Shown here piece by piece: positions 16,280 to 24,099 of a stretch of 46,184 nt of DNA (positions are counted from its first letter, which is position 1; every line of letters begins with the position of its first letter). Made by a program: the position numbers and the translations under genes. Under the pieces are notes generated by a model that saw nothing but the letters and a program-made list of their open reading frames with translations, made no database searches and had not been told where the DNA came from. The DNA comes from JAZGDL01 sp036477795 (lineage in GTDB: Bacteria; Planctomycetota; Phycisphaerae; UBA1845), in contig JAZGDL010000363.1 of assembly GCA_036477795.1 (NCBI GenBank), positions 1-46,184 of the forward strand, in the 5' to 3' direction.

Positions 16280-18339
16280 ACGATCGACACCGCGATGAGC
16301 TGCACGCCAGCGGGATCACCGATGAGACGATCGCCGATGCGGACATATGCTCCGCCAGCAGTGGCCAGGTGAAGGAAATCCTCGGGTGGGGCCGTCGCGA
16401 TGTCGACTGGGGTGAGGCGATGGTCTTCCCGTACGGCCGCAATGGTGAGACCGAACCAATCTACAGCCGCGTGAAGCTGGATTTCCCACGAACCGCCGAC
16501 GATGGGAAACAGATCAAGTACGAATCACCGAAGGGCTCTGTGAATCACGCCTACTTCCCGCCGGGTGTCCAGGATCAGCTTGAGGTTGCCGGCGTAATCT
16601 TGATCACCGAAGGCGAGAAAAAATCGTTGTGCGTGTCACAGCACGGCACACCGTGCATCGGCCTTGTGGGCGTCTGGGGCTGGCAGCGGCGACGGAAGCG
16701 CTCGGACACGGGCCGGGCCTACGGGAAACGGGAGCTGATCCCAGACCTTGCGTGTATCGGGTGGAAGGGTAAGCGAGTTGTCGTGGCCTTCGATTCGGAC
16801 GCTGTGACCAACGATCATGTCCAGCTTGCCGAGTCACGTCTATCTGGAGTCTTGTTCGACTTGGGCGCCGACGTGCGGGTGATGCGAATCCCCGCCATCG
16901 GCGTCGGCAAGACCGGCATCGATGATTTCCTCGTCGCACAGGACGACCCCGCCGAGGCACTGCACAAGCTGGTCGACGCGGCACAGCCGCCGGAGACACC
17001 ACCACCACTGAGTCCGATGGACTGGGCCCGGATGTATATCGATGAGCATCACACCGGTCGAGATGGTTTTACCCTTCGATGGTGGCGTGATGAATTCCAT
17101 GTTTGGGACGGTAAGAAGTATCGGGTTGTCCCATCCGCTGAGTTGGTGGCGACGCTGCTTCAGTACCTCGACGATCGCGGCGGGAAGGCTAAGCCGTCAT
17201 ACGCTCGCGATGTCTTGGCGTGTATAGGCTCCGTGGTTCTTGTCCCGTTCGATATCGATCAGCCGGCGTATCTCGGCCGGCGGAATGTTGCGACCACCAA
17301 CCTGATCGCAATGGGCAACGGGCTGCTGGACCTGGACGCGGCGTTATCAGGCACCACGAAGCTGCAACCACATACACCAAAGTGGTTTTCGCCGTTCGCA
17401 TTGCCTTACGACTTCATACCCGATGCCGAATGCCCAGTGTGGTTTGAAACCCTCGACCAGGTCTTCGACGGCGACGGAGAGCGGGTGGATTTGCTGGCGG
17501 AGTGGTTCGGTTACTCCCTTACGGACGACACTCGGTACCACGCAATCCTTCTTGCTGAAGGGCGACCACGAAGCGGCAAGGGTACGATCCTGCGGACGCT
17601 CCACCGGGTGATCGGTGACGACAACTGCGTTGCACCTCGACTCTCCACACTGGGCGACCGGTTTGGTTTGTGGCCCATGATAGGCAAGAGGGTGGCCATC
17701 ATTCCCGACGCTCACCTAGGCCACGGCGACCGGGCCCTGAGCGTCTTGGAAGTCTTGAAGGGTATCAGCGGCGAAGACTCAATCTGTATCGATCGCAAGA
17801 TGCTGCCACCGGTCACCGTACGGCTCAAGGTGAGGTTCGCCCTGGCAGTGAACGAGTTGCCGAAGTTTGGCGACAACGCCAATGCGCTCGAGTCTCGCGT
17901 CCTGATCCTACCCTTCCGTCAAAGTTTCGTCGGCAGGGAGGACCGCAACCTGGATGACAAGATCGCGGTGGAGTCGCCTGGGATATTTCGTTGGGCGCTC
18001 GAGGGGCTCCATAGGCTACGAGAGCGGCAACGCTTCACTAAGCCGACGATCGCAGCGGAAGTTGAAGCGGACTTCGCACGGCTGGTCTCGCCGATCCGGG
18101 CCTTTGTCGAGGACCGCTGCATCGTCGATCCGGCGTTGAGTGTCGGTCGGAAAGAACTGTGGGCGGCGTGGTCCCTGTGGTGTGACGAGAGTGGGCACCT
18201 TCGGGGCGGGCGTGAGTTGTTCGGCACACGATTGCGTACGGTGGTACCTGGCATCGGGACGTCACACCCTCGCATCGACGGCGTACGGCGCTGGCATCAC
18301 ACCGGTATCAGCTTGAATATGGCAGGTGGTGGCGAATGA
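16264..18339 (+). CDS. Replication protein: DUF3854-like (Toprim) plus SF3/D5-type helicase
   Basis: 691 residues from the ATG at 16264 (GAGGAGG upstream). Residues about 20-230 look like a DUF3854/Toprim-type primase-associated region: VILITEGEKKSLCVSQHGTP (acidic Glu-Gly-Glu-Lys) and VVVAFDSDAVTNDHV (Asp-x-Asp). Residues about 380-620 are a D5/P4-type superfamily 3 helicase, with Walker A GRPRSGKGT (Lys about 439), Walker B VAIIPDA, sensor VRFALAVNELPKFGDNANAL and arginine-finger region ESRVLILPF. Such proteins start and unwind replication of satellites, plasmids and phages. It is directly followed by iteron-like repeats, which supports an initiator role. Confidence 0.9.
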   Translation: MATTLNDRHRDELHASGITDETIADADICSASSGQVKEILGWGRRDVDWGEAMVFPYGRNGETEPIYSRVKLDFPRTADDGKQIKYESPKGSVNHAYFPPGVQDQLEVAGVILITEGEKKSLCVSQHGTPCIGLVGVWGWQRRRKRSDTGRAYGKRELIPDLACIGWKGKRVVVAFDSDAVTNDHVQLAESRLSGVLFDLGADVRVMRIPAIGVGKTGIDDFLVAQDDPAEALHKLVDAAQPPETPPPLSPMDWARMYIDEHHTGRDGFTLRWWRDEFHVWDGKKYRVVPSAELVATLLQYLDDRGGKAKPSYARDVLACIGSVVLVPFDIDQPAYLGRRNVATTNLIAMGNGLLDLDAALSGTTKLQPHTPKWFSPFALPYDFIPDAECPVWFETLDQVFDGDGERVDLLAEWFGYSLTDDTRYHAILLAEGRPRSGKGTILRTLHRVIGDDNCVAPRLSTLGDRFGLWPMIGKRVAIIPDAHLGHGDRALSVLEVLKGISGEDSICIDRKMLPPVTVRLKVRFALAVNELPKFGDNANALESRVLILPFRQSFVGREDRNLDDKIAVESPGIFRWALEGLHRLRERQRFTKPTIAAEVEADFARLVSPIRAFVEDRCIVDPALSVGRKELWAAWSLWCDESGHLRGGRELFGTRLRTVVPGIGTSHPRIDGVRRWHHTGISLNMAGGGE

Positions 18340-18632
18340 CCACGGTACAAAGTGGTACAGGCGGTACAGGCGTTTCCCTAATGCACGTGAAGGGAATGTT
18401 TGAGCAATGGAAGAGTAAAAAGACGGGACGCATTAAGGATCAGTCTGTACCACGTGTACCACCCTCGATAACGGGCCAAAAACGCGGGTGCGGTACAGGC
18501 TGCGATGCGATCTCCACGCTGATCTACGACGAACACCTCGACGGCCTCGTTCTGCCGGGGCTGTCTGATCAGGAGTACGGACTCCTCGCGATGCTGCATG
18601 GCAAACCCGCACCGACCCGGCGCAAGCGGTGA
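18336..18632 (+). CDS. Small hypothetical protein overlapping iterons
   Basis: 98 residues; ATG overlaps the helicase stop (ATGA), a common coupling arrangement. The C-terminal half (DAISTLIYDEHLDGLVLPGL, SDQEYGLLAMLHGKP) looks like a genuine folded segment. The N-terminal half is encoded by repeat-bearing DNA. No family recognised. Confidence 0.6.
   Translation: MTTVQSGTGGTGVSLMHVKGMFEQWKSKKTGRIKDQSVPRVPPSITGQKRGCGTGCDAISTLIYDEHLDGLVLPGLSDQEYGLLAMLHGKPAPTRRKR
18344..18497. repeat. Six iteron-like GGTACA sites, candidate replication origin
   Basis: GGTACA at 18344, 18354 and 18363, its inverse TGTACC at 18446 and 18455, and GGTACA again at 18492. Spacings of 9-10 bases inside each cluster are close to one helical turn. 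The extended consensus is about GTGGTACAGGC. Chance would give well under one such hexamer in 154 bases counting both strands. The position right after the SF3 helicase gene resembles P4-type origins. Confidence 0.65.
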
Positions 18633-18691
18633 AGGCACGCCGTTGAAAGCGGTGTGAGCGGCTACAGAACGAGGATGAACAAGACACAATC

Positions 18692-19081
18692 ATGGCAATG
18701 AAACAGCGACCGAAAACAAAAACGCAACCGTCACCAAACGGCGATAACGGACGCGATGCTTGCGGACGGTTCACCGAGGGCAACAGCGGCGGGCCGGGCA
18801 ACCCGCACGCACGGTCAGTAGCCCGCTTGCGGTCCCTGATAGTCGCGAAGTTGTCGGACGGGAAGCTGGACACGATCGTGGACAAGCTGATCGAGTTGGC
18901 CGAGGACGGCAACCTGCAGGCGGTCAAGTTGCTGCTGCTGTGGGGCATCGGCAAGCCTACCGATCCGCCTTGCGAACCCGATCGCATGGACGCCGACGAA
19001 TACCGCGTGCTCCAGGGCCGTCCCAACGAAATGGACTGGTCTCTGTTGCCGGGGCGCCGGCGCAGGCCAGGCCCATTGTAG
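18692..19081 (+). CDS. DUF5681-like protein
   Basis: 129 residues (an ATG two codons later is also possible). The N-terminal half has the GRFTEGNSGGPGNPHARSVA motif and the following helices LRSLIVAKLSDGKLDTIVDK and LIELAEDGNLQAVKLLLLWG with a GKP end. This is the DUF5681 pattern, widespread in phages and planctomycete genomes. Family function is not established; it often lies near terminase genes. Here no terminase follows. Confidence 0.7.
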   Translation: MAMKQRPKTKTQPSPNGDNGRDACGRFTEGNSGGPGNPHARSVARLRSLIVAKLSDGKLDTIVDKLIELAEDGNLQAVKLLLLWGIGKPTDPPCEPDRMDADEYRVLQGRPNEMDWSLLPGRRRRPGPL

Positions 19082-19191
19082 AGTTTGTCAAAACCCGTCT
19101 CGGGCGTCGCGTGCGTGAGGGCCACGCCGGACGCTCGACCGGCTGGTGCCGGCGGGAGAAATTGACTGGCCCGATAGAGGAGACAAGTTCC

Positions 19192-19680
19192 ATGCCATTC
19201 ATTCTCGCAGACGTACACAAGTTGTTTCTCAGGTCGGTCCAGCGTTGGAACGAAGGCGTCGACGTGGACACGGAAAAGTTCGACGCCGATGCAAAACACT
19301 TCACGACGGTCACTCAGCGGATGGCCTTGAACCGCGTGCCGGCCCCGCTGCTTTGGGCCGAGGACCCTGAGCTGCCAAGCGTGGCGGATGCGCTGGCTGC
19401 GAGGGGCTACATCGGGGAGTTGGCGGCGCAATTGTTGCAGGAGATGACTTACAAAAACGCGAACGGGTCGCTGGTGACGATTCGGATCCAAACGGGGCAA
19501 GCTTACCCGCGGGCGTACCTGCGCGTTTCCGATCCCGGTCGCGAGCTGGACCCGCCGCCGTTCGCCGAAGGATATGGCTATCAGCTAACGACGATAGGGC
19601 TTGAATTCCTCGACGATGAGGCCCGGGAACAGCGGCGTCAGAAGGGCAAACCGGCAACCGCAACCGCGTCCAAGAAATGA
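19192..19680 (+). CDS. Hypothetical protein of the element
   Basis: 162 residues; ATG at 19192 preceded by GAGGAG at good spacing. Mixed alpha/beta, no membrane segment, a Lys-rich tail. A stretch GEFVDVDTEKFD-like acidic region precedes TTVTQRMALNRVPAPLLW. No family recognised. The frame is open further upstream, but that part overlaps the DUF5681-like gene in another frame and has no start with a ribosome site. Confidence 0.65.
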   Translation: MPFILADVHKLFLRSVQRWNEGVDVDTEKFDADAKHFTTVTQRMALNRVPAPLLWAEDPELPSVADALAARGYIGELAAQLLQEMTYKNANGSLVTIRIQTGQAYPRAYLRVSDPGRELDPPPFAEGYGYQLTTIGLEFLDDEAREQRRQKGKPATATASKK

Positions 19681-19693
19681 CCGACGCGGCGCG

Positions 19694-19725
19694 AAAAAAA
19701 AGACACCCGTTTATCAGCGGGTGTC
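19694..19725 (-). terminator. Hairpin with T-run on the minus strand
   Basis: On the minus strand GACACCCG, 8-base loop, CGGGTGTC is followed by eight Ts, a textbook intrinsic terminator. No minus-strand gene is seen upstream, so it may block antisense transcription from the cargo region or end a plus-strand message as a bare stem-loop. Confidence 0.55.
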
Positions 19726-19828
19726 CCGGAGACGAATGCTGGACAAGATCCGCATTCATACCAATCAATCGTATGCTACGCATCGCCGGCGGCCTTGTCC
19801 AGGATAGCCGGCAAAGGAGAAAGTCAGA

Positions 19829-20044
19829 ATGATCAAGTTGATGAAATTGCACGACCCCGATTTGCTGGAGAAGTTGGCGGAGGACCGGCCCGAGGCGATT
19901 GATCCCGCGACGATCACGTGGTTCGACGACCCGGCGACCCAAGCCGGCGATCCCGACATGCTGGAGAAGCTGGCGGAGGAACGGCGTAAGGAAGCTGAGC
20001 CGGATCCCGCGGACGAAGTGCCGGCGTTACCGAGGACCGGTTGA
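19829..20044 (+). CDS. Small acidic protein with an internal duplication
   Basis: 71 residues; AAAGGAG lies 9 bases before the ATG. The motif DPDLLEKLAEDR recurs 33 residues later as DPDMLEKLAEER. Acidic and helical, function unknown. Confidence 0.6.
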   Translation: MIKLMKLHDPDLLEKLAEDRPEAIDPATITWFDDPATQAGDPDMLEKLAEERRKEAEPDPADEVPALPRTG

Positions 20045-20384
20045 AGGTCGTCTTTGAAGACTGCCACGCCAGCGAAAGATAGTGCGAAGAGTGCTCGCGC
20101 GTCGCACGCGTGGCGATTTTTCGTCGCGTCGCTTGAAGCTGTCCCTTCCCGCCTCGCGCGTCATGCGCGCGTGACGAGAGCTTCTCAGACGCATTCCCGC
20201 TGCCCGTGTGCGACGATAGCCGTGCGTCCGATGAATGAGTGACGGGCGCCTTCTGATTCGCCCGTGTTAGTGTATAATCGTGGTCTTGGGTCAGCGGTTG
20301 ATCGCCGCTAGACGGCCTGAGCTGGGCTGTTGGTCTCACCTACCACCAACGGTCCACTCAGACCGGTCCCAAAGGTAGGTGACC
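20045..20384. other. Intergenic region before cargo genes
   Basis: 340 bases without a supported gene. GC-rich inverted blocks (GCGCGTCATGCGCGCGTGAC near 20157) and a candidate promoter at 20251-20278 are the only features seen. Confidence 0.5.
20251..20278 (+). promoter_or_regulatory. Candidate sigma70-like promoter for cargo genes
   Basis: A perfect -10 TATAAT at 20273-20278 with a weak -35 (TTCTGA, 20251-20256), spacer 16. It lies 107 bases before the exported-protein gene at 20385. Confidence 0.45.
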
Positions 20385-21383
20385 ATGTCCAAGTCCGACA
20401 CCCGCAGAATCCGCTGGATGAAGCCGGAGCGCCGTAGCTTTGCCACCGGCCTTGGAGCCCTGGCGGACAGGAGGCCGAATCGACTGGAGGCAGCCGCGCG
20501 CATCGCCCTGATATTCCTGGTGGTGACCGCGGCAGACTCGACGTGCTCGCTTGGGCAAACGGTGAGGTCCAAGGCGGCGACTATCGAGCGAGAGCAGATC
20601 AGTGGGTACCGAGCCCGCGCCGTGCAGGGCCAGGACCGCCGAATCGCTGCAATCAAAGAGCGCCTCAAGTCCCCCAAGGACCGGTATCAGAGCAGCGCCG
20701 ACTTCCGACGCCAGAGGGCGAAGCGGCGGAAAGAGATTGCCAGTTTTGAAGGTAAACAGCCTCATGAACTGTTTTTGGGATCGGGCAGCCCGCTGGCCCT
20801 TGGCTCGCTCGGTCGTCTCGAAACCTGCAGGGTGATCCAGGTCGACCCCAACGGCGAAATGTTGGTGATCCAGAGAAGCAAGTTGGCTGAAGAGGAAGCA
20901 TCGCGGGGAGTCGCCGTCACCGGGCGCACAAGTTTGCGGGGGGCTCACCGGCGCATACAAAACGCGACCATCCGAAGGGAGAACCAACAGCGCAGGAGGG
21001 AGAGTCAGAACATATTTCTGGTACCGCTGCACCTGCACGGAGAGGGTTTATGGATTCGCGGACTGAACAACTTGAACCTGTCCGAAGGTGAGCGTTTAAC
21101 CATTCCCGGCCTCATGCTGGTATCGGACCGGAAGGCCTGGTCCGCCGTGATTGCCGGGACGAAAACGGTCTTCGTCCTGGAGCCCTTCGATGAAACACCA
21201 TACCTACCCAAGTACGGTGCCGAGGCGCAGCAGGCCCCCTACATGGGCTCGCGCAAGCTGAAGCTCTTCCATGAGTCAGCGTGCTCGTCGGGGAAGAAGA
21301 TCACTGATGCCGACCTCATCGGTTTTGATACCGAGATCGACGCCAGGTACTACGGATACCGGCCCGGGCGCTGTTTGCGATGA
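20385..21383 (+). CDS. Exported protein of unknown function (element cargo)
   Basis: 332 residues. ATG at 20385 with AAGG upstream; a GTG two codons earlier is possible. There is a basic N-terminus, then one hydrophobic helix (about residues 36-55, AARIALIFLVVTAADS) ending at a possible signal cleavage site. Next comes a very basic coiled stretch (REQISGYRARAVQGQDRRIA) and a beta-rich C-terminal half (LETCRVIQVDPNGEMLVIQR, LWIRGLNNLNLSEGERLTIP). The latter resembles generic planctomycete secreted hypotheticals. It has its own candidate promoter. The stop abuts the next gene's ribosome site. Confidence 0.7.
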   Translation: MSKSDTRRIRWMKPERRSFATGLGALADRRPNRLEAAARIALIFLVVTAADSTCSLGQTVRSKAATIEREQISGYRARAVQGQDRRIAAIKERLKSPKDRYQSSADFRRQRAKRRKEIASFEGKQPHELFLGSGSPLALGSLGRLETCRVIQVDPNGEMLVIQRSKLAEEEASRGVAVTGRTSLRGAHRRIQNATIRRENQQRRRESQNIFLVPLHLHGEGLWIRGLNNLNLSEGERLTIPGLMLVSDRKAWSAVIAGTKTVFVLEPFDETPYLPKYGAEAQQAPYMGSRKLKLFHESACSSGKKITDADLIGFDTEIDARYYGYRPGRCLR

Positions 21384-21387
21384 GGCC

Positions 21388-21900
21388 ATGGAAAAGAAAA
21401 CGCCTACAAAGACCCTCAAAATCCGCTGTGCGGGGTGCCAGGAGGTGATCGAACTGGAGTGGGGCCAGGTGGGCAAGCGGCTGGTGTGTGAGGTGTGTCG
21501 GGTGCCGATCAACTGGAAGGCGTATCCGGCCTTAGTCGGTGAAGCTGAAGGGCGTCGAGAGGCGGCCGCCGAAGAGATCAAACAATACGAAACGAAGGTA
21601 TGGGCCCGGCGGCAAGCGCAGGCTACCGCGCGCAAATTAGAGCGGGCGGATGCACGCGAACACAAGCGGCGAGAACCGGCAGAACAGGTACCCCCTAATC
21701 TTCCCGAGTGCCGAACCTGTGGACACCGCGTGTCGCCAAACGCGACAGTGTGCCCTTCGTGTGGAGAGAAATGTCCGTCACCCGAGGCTCAGCGGTCATT
21801 ACGGCGGACGCTGCTAATAATGGGTGGCCTTTGGCTGAGTATCATGGTCTTCATCGTGGGTCTGATCGCACTCGCAATCTTGTTTTGGGCGTCGCTATGA
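21388..21900 (+). CDS. Zinc-ribbon membrane protein (element cargo)
   Basis: 170 residues. Two Cys-x2-Cys knuckles form an N-terminal zinc ribbon (IRCAGCQEVIELEW ... CEVCRVPINW). A charged coiled coil follows (REAAAEEIKQYETKVWARRQ). A second zinc ribbon (CRTCGHRVSPNATVCPSCGE) and one C-terminal transmembrane helix (LLIMGGLWLSIMVFIVGLIA) complete it. The start is five bases after the previous stop, so the two form an operon. Topology suggests a tail-anchored cytoplasmic zinc protein. Function unknown. Confidence 0.75.
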   Translation: MEKKTPTKTLKIRCAGCQEVIELEWGQVGKRLVCEVCRVPINWKAYPALVGEAEGRREAAAEEIKQYETKVWARRQAQATARKLERADAREHKRREPAEQVPPNLPECRTCGHRVSPNATVCPSCGEKCPSPEAQRSLRRTLLIMGGLWLSIMVFIVGLIALAILFWASL

Positions 21901-22245
21901 GCCACGAGCGCTGCAGGCGGAAGGCGGGCGCTGCTGCTGACCGCGGCGACGGGCATCTTCGCACGGCGGCGGGTCGTTTCGTTTCTCAGAGCTTTCCCTG
22001 ACACGCTCCAGTGACGCCTGTGCGACGATCGCGACCCGGCGGTGGTTTGGGACATCCGAAACCGTCAGAGCGACCAGCGTGCGTAGTCTCCGTCACGTCC
22101 AGAGTGCCACACCTGTGCCACCTGCCGGGTAGACTACCCGAAACCGGGTGCAAATCACTAAAATCGATGCAACACTTGCAGAGTACTACCCGCTCTGGTA
22201 GCATCAAAATTGAGGTTACGGCCCACGTCGAGCCCACCAGGCCGC
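21901..22245. other. Right end of the element, candidate recombinase sites
   Basis: No gene supported. Holds CGGGTAG-A-CTACCCG (22126-22140) and AGTACTACCCG (22182-22192), the latter the exact inverse of a site next to attL. Such paired sites fit integrase or excisionase arm binding. Confidence 0.5.
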
Positions 22246-22288
22246 TTGTGGTCCTGGGGGTCGCGGGTTCAAGTCCCGTCGCTCACCC
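22246..22288 (+). repeat. attR, 43-bp tRNA-His 3' duplication
   Basis: Exact copy of 13491-13533 (anticodon loop to 3' end of tRNA-His) without the 5' half of the tRNA, so it is not a functional tRNA. Confidence 0.95.
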
Positions 22289-22593
22289 ATCGCTTCAGGG
22301 AGAACATGTCTGGCGGAATCCCGATGTTTGAAATGCCGGGCCCCGCCCTCAGAGCTCCAAGCGCAAGCGCGGAGCACTTCACACGCTCTGACGCAGATCA
22401 CAGTTTCACGGAAAACCCGTGTCATTCTCTCCCTCCGCAAAAAGGTCTGCTCATCACATTCAGCGGCACGACATCCGCTTGGCGAATCACTGTACCAAAC
22501 GCTGATTGCTGAATCAAAGGGGGCCCGCCGCATCTCTCATCAAGAAATCGCGACTGGCGTTGACACACGGGGCCTGGCCCGCACCATACCCGC
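22289..22593. other. Intergenic region
   Basis: About 300 bases with no convincing gene. A short dispersed motif (GAGCTCCAAGCGCAAGCG, 22352-22369) resembles one inside the coding sequence at 38666. Confidence 0.5.
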
Positions 22594-23046
22594 ATGGACC
22601 GTCAAGGCCGCAACCGCATTCTCCTTTGGATTATCGTCCTGGGACTGGCCAACTTCGTCGGCTACACTTTCAGCTACTGGTACCTGGGCGGTGATGCTCC
22701 TAACGGTTTCGTCACCGGCGGCCGCTACCACATGAGAGGCCACTTCATCTGGGCCATCGCCGGTAAAGCCTCCGGACCGGTCTCGCGATCGGTCTGGCTT
22801 TACAGTTACATCCATTCGATATCGATCTGGCCGACCATCGCAGCCGTGCTGGTTTCCATGCTCATCCTGGCCCGGCCGCACATCATCGCCACCATGAAGT
22901 CCAACGCCCCGGTCCGAGGCCACACCTTCGTGGCCATCTGCATCACGGTCATCGTCCTGCTGACCGGCGCTTCCACCATGATCTTCATCTTCGACTTCGC
23001 CAAAGCGCTCAGCACCGTCGCCGCCGGAGGTTCTTACAACGTCTGA
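22594..23046 (+). CDS. Membrane protein of unknown function
   Basis: 150 residues with three hydrophobic helices (about 9-27, 75-92 and 108-132). Polar loops contain YWYLGGDAPNGFVTGGRYHM and RSVWLYSYIHSISIW. No signal peptide and no recognised family. No strong ribosome site precedes the ATG. Convergent with the lipoprotein gene at 23249 across a repeat cluster. Confidence 0.7.
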   Translation: MDRQGRNRILLWIIVLGLANFVGYTFSYWYLGGDAPNGFVTGGRYHMRGHFIWAIAGKASGPVSRSVWLYSYIHSISIWPTIAAVLVSMLILARPHIIATMKSNAPVRGHTFVAICITVIVLLTGASTMIFIFDFAKALSTVAAGGSYNV

Positions 23047-23078
23047 CCGACTAGAAATCAGAAACTAGTGACTAGATC

Positions 23079-23222
23079 CGCTGGACCGAGAATCCTTTCT
23101 CGGTCCGATCGCTATAGTGACGAGAAGGGATTCTCGTCAGAGCGGGTAACCGCTGGACCGAGAATCCTTTCTCGGTCCGATCGCTATGGTGACGAGAAGG
23201 GATTCTCGTCAGAGCGGGTACA
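23079..23222. repeat. Two tandem 72-bp units, each with two hairpins
   Basis: Copies at 23079-23150 and 23151-23222 are almost identical. Each unit has hairpin 1 (GGACCGAGAA-TCCT-TTCTCGGTCC) and hairpin 2 (TGACGAGAA-GGGA-TTCTCGTCA). CTAG-rich sequences flank the pair in roughly inverted orientation (23050-23076 and 23240-23268). The right flank supplies the last codons (LETRD) and stop of the minus-strand lipoprotein gene. Confidence 0.9.
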
Positions 23223-23248
23223 GGACATGGAACGCTACTCTCTAGTTT

Positions 23249-23950
23249 CTAGTCTCTAGTTTCTAGACGTTGAGGCACAATCTGAATAGTGAGCGACCGC
23301 ATATTCAAGGTCGCGACCGCCCCCATAGTGTCATCACCTGACACTTCCACGCGGCCCGCCACCACCAGATGATAGGCCAGCCCCGGCTCAAAGGTCACGT
23401 CAAACGAAGGAGACTGCGAGCCCGACCAGCGATCCGGTACCCGGTCGGGATCGCTTTCAGCCAGCACAATCTTGCCCAACATGCGTCGATCCGAATCCAT
23501 GACGTAGGCTTTGAGCCCCAACGGCCTGTCACCATACTGTGGCGTGTAGCCTTTGAGCGTGCAGTAGTATGCGACGTTGAAAGTCACCGTTGCAGGGAAC
23601 GGCGATGTCCCGTCGTAGGCGAGCACGTGACCGATCTGGAACTCCGCGACCGCCGACCCGCCTTTGGAGGCGTCGGCCATGCAGGACGCACTGCCGGTTG
23701 CCGTTGCCGTCGAACTGGCCGTCGCCCGCCCCTCCGAATGGCGCTGCGTATCGGTTACATTGAAGGGCCGATCACCGGGCAGATTCAACGAGTGCCCTTG
23801 GACAAGATCGCCACTAACGACGTGCCGTTGTCCCTGCGGCAGCGACACGTTCTCTCCGAAATCGGCACCGCCGCTGCAACCGTGCAACCCCACGGCCAAC
23901 GGCCACACAGCAGCAGCCAGCGCCACGCCTACACATCGTCCGGTGGCCAT
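23249..23950 (-). CDS. Lipoprotein of unknown function
   Basis: 233 residues from the ATG at 23950, chosen because GGAGGT lies 9 bases upstream; an open frame continues above. Signal peptide with lipobox L-H-G-C (GVALAAAVWPLAVGLHGCSG). The mature part is beta-rich, including FQIGHVLAYDGTSPFPATVT and a C-terminal GLAYHLVVAGRVEVSGDD sandwich-like region. Probably surface or periplasmic. The last five residues come from flanking repeat DNA. No family recognised. Confidence 0.7.
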   Translation of the reverse strand: MATGRCVGVALAAAVWPLAVGLHGCSGGADFGENVSLPQGQRHVVSGDLVQGHSLNLPGDRPFNVTDTQRHSEGRATASSTATATGSASCMADASKGGSAVAEFQIGHVLAYDGTSPFPATVTFNVAYYCTLKGYTPQYGDRPLGLKAYVMDSDRRMLGKIVLAESDPDRVPDRWSGSQSPSFDVTFEPGLAYHLVVAGRVEVSGDDTMGAVATLNMRSLTIQIVPQRLETRD

Positions 23951-24099
23951 CAATTCCATACCTCCAGCAAGGACCTGAGCGACGTACCCAATCACGGTAG
24001 CCTCCGATTCTACCCGCCGTTCCATACGCCTCAACCTCCGGCCAACCGCTATGTCCAGTCACTGCCGGCGTCAACCCGTTAATCGAACGTGACGGGGAA

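Larger units (their letters stand above)
13491..22288 (+). mobile_element. 8.8-kb tRNA-His-integrated element (phage-satellite- or plasmid-like)
   Basis: Bounded by a 43-bp perfect direct repeat of the tRNA-His 3' end (13491-13533 and 22246-22288). All genes read rightward: a tyrosine integrase next to the tRNA, a winged-helix-like protein, a DUF1580-like protein, a small ORF, a DUF3854-like/SF3 primase-helicase, iteron-like repeats, a DUF5681-like protein, and several unknowns including an exported protein and a zinc-ribbon membrane protein. No capsid, tail, terminase large subunit, relaxase or type IV secretion genes are visible. The plan (integrase plus autonomous replication module plus cargo) matches satellites such as P4 or small integrative plasmids. 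Mobility is inferred from structure only. Confidence 0.88.

Noticed and set aside
18433..19500. 355-codon open frame on the minus strand inside the element
   Set aside because: Overlaps three plus-strand genes with ribosome sites; no recognisable motifs or start signal.
22246..22288. Second tRNA-His gene
   Set aside because: Only the 3' half is present; it is the attR duplication.
23079..23222. CRISPR array
   Set aside because: Only two abutting units without spacers; the units are palindromic and tandem, not repeat-spacer.
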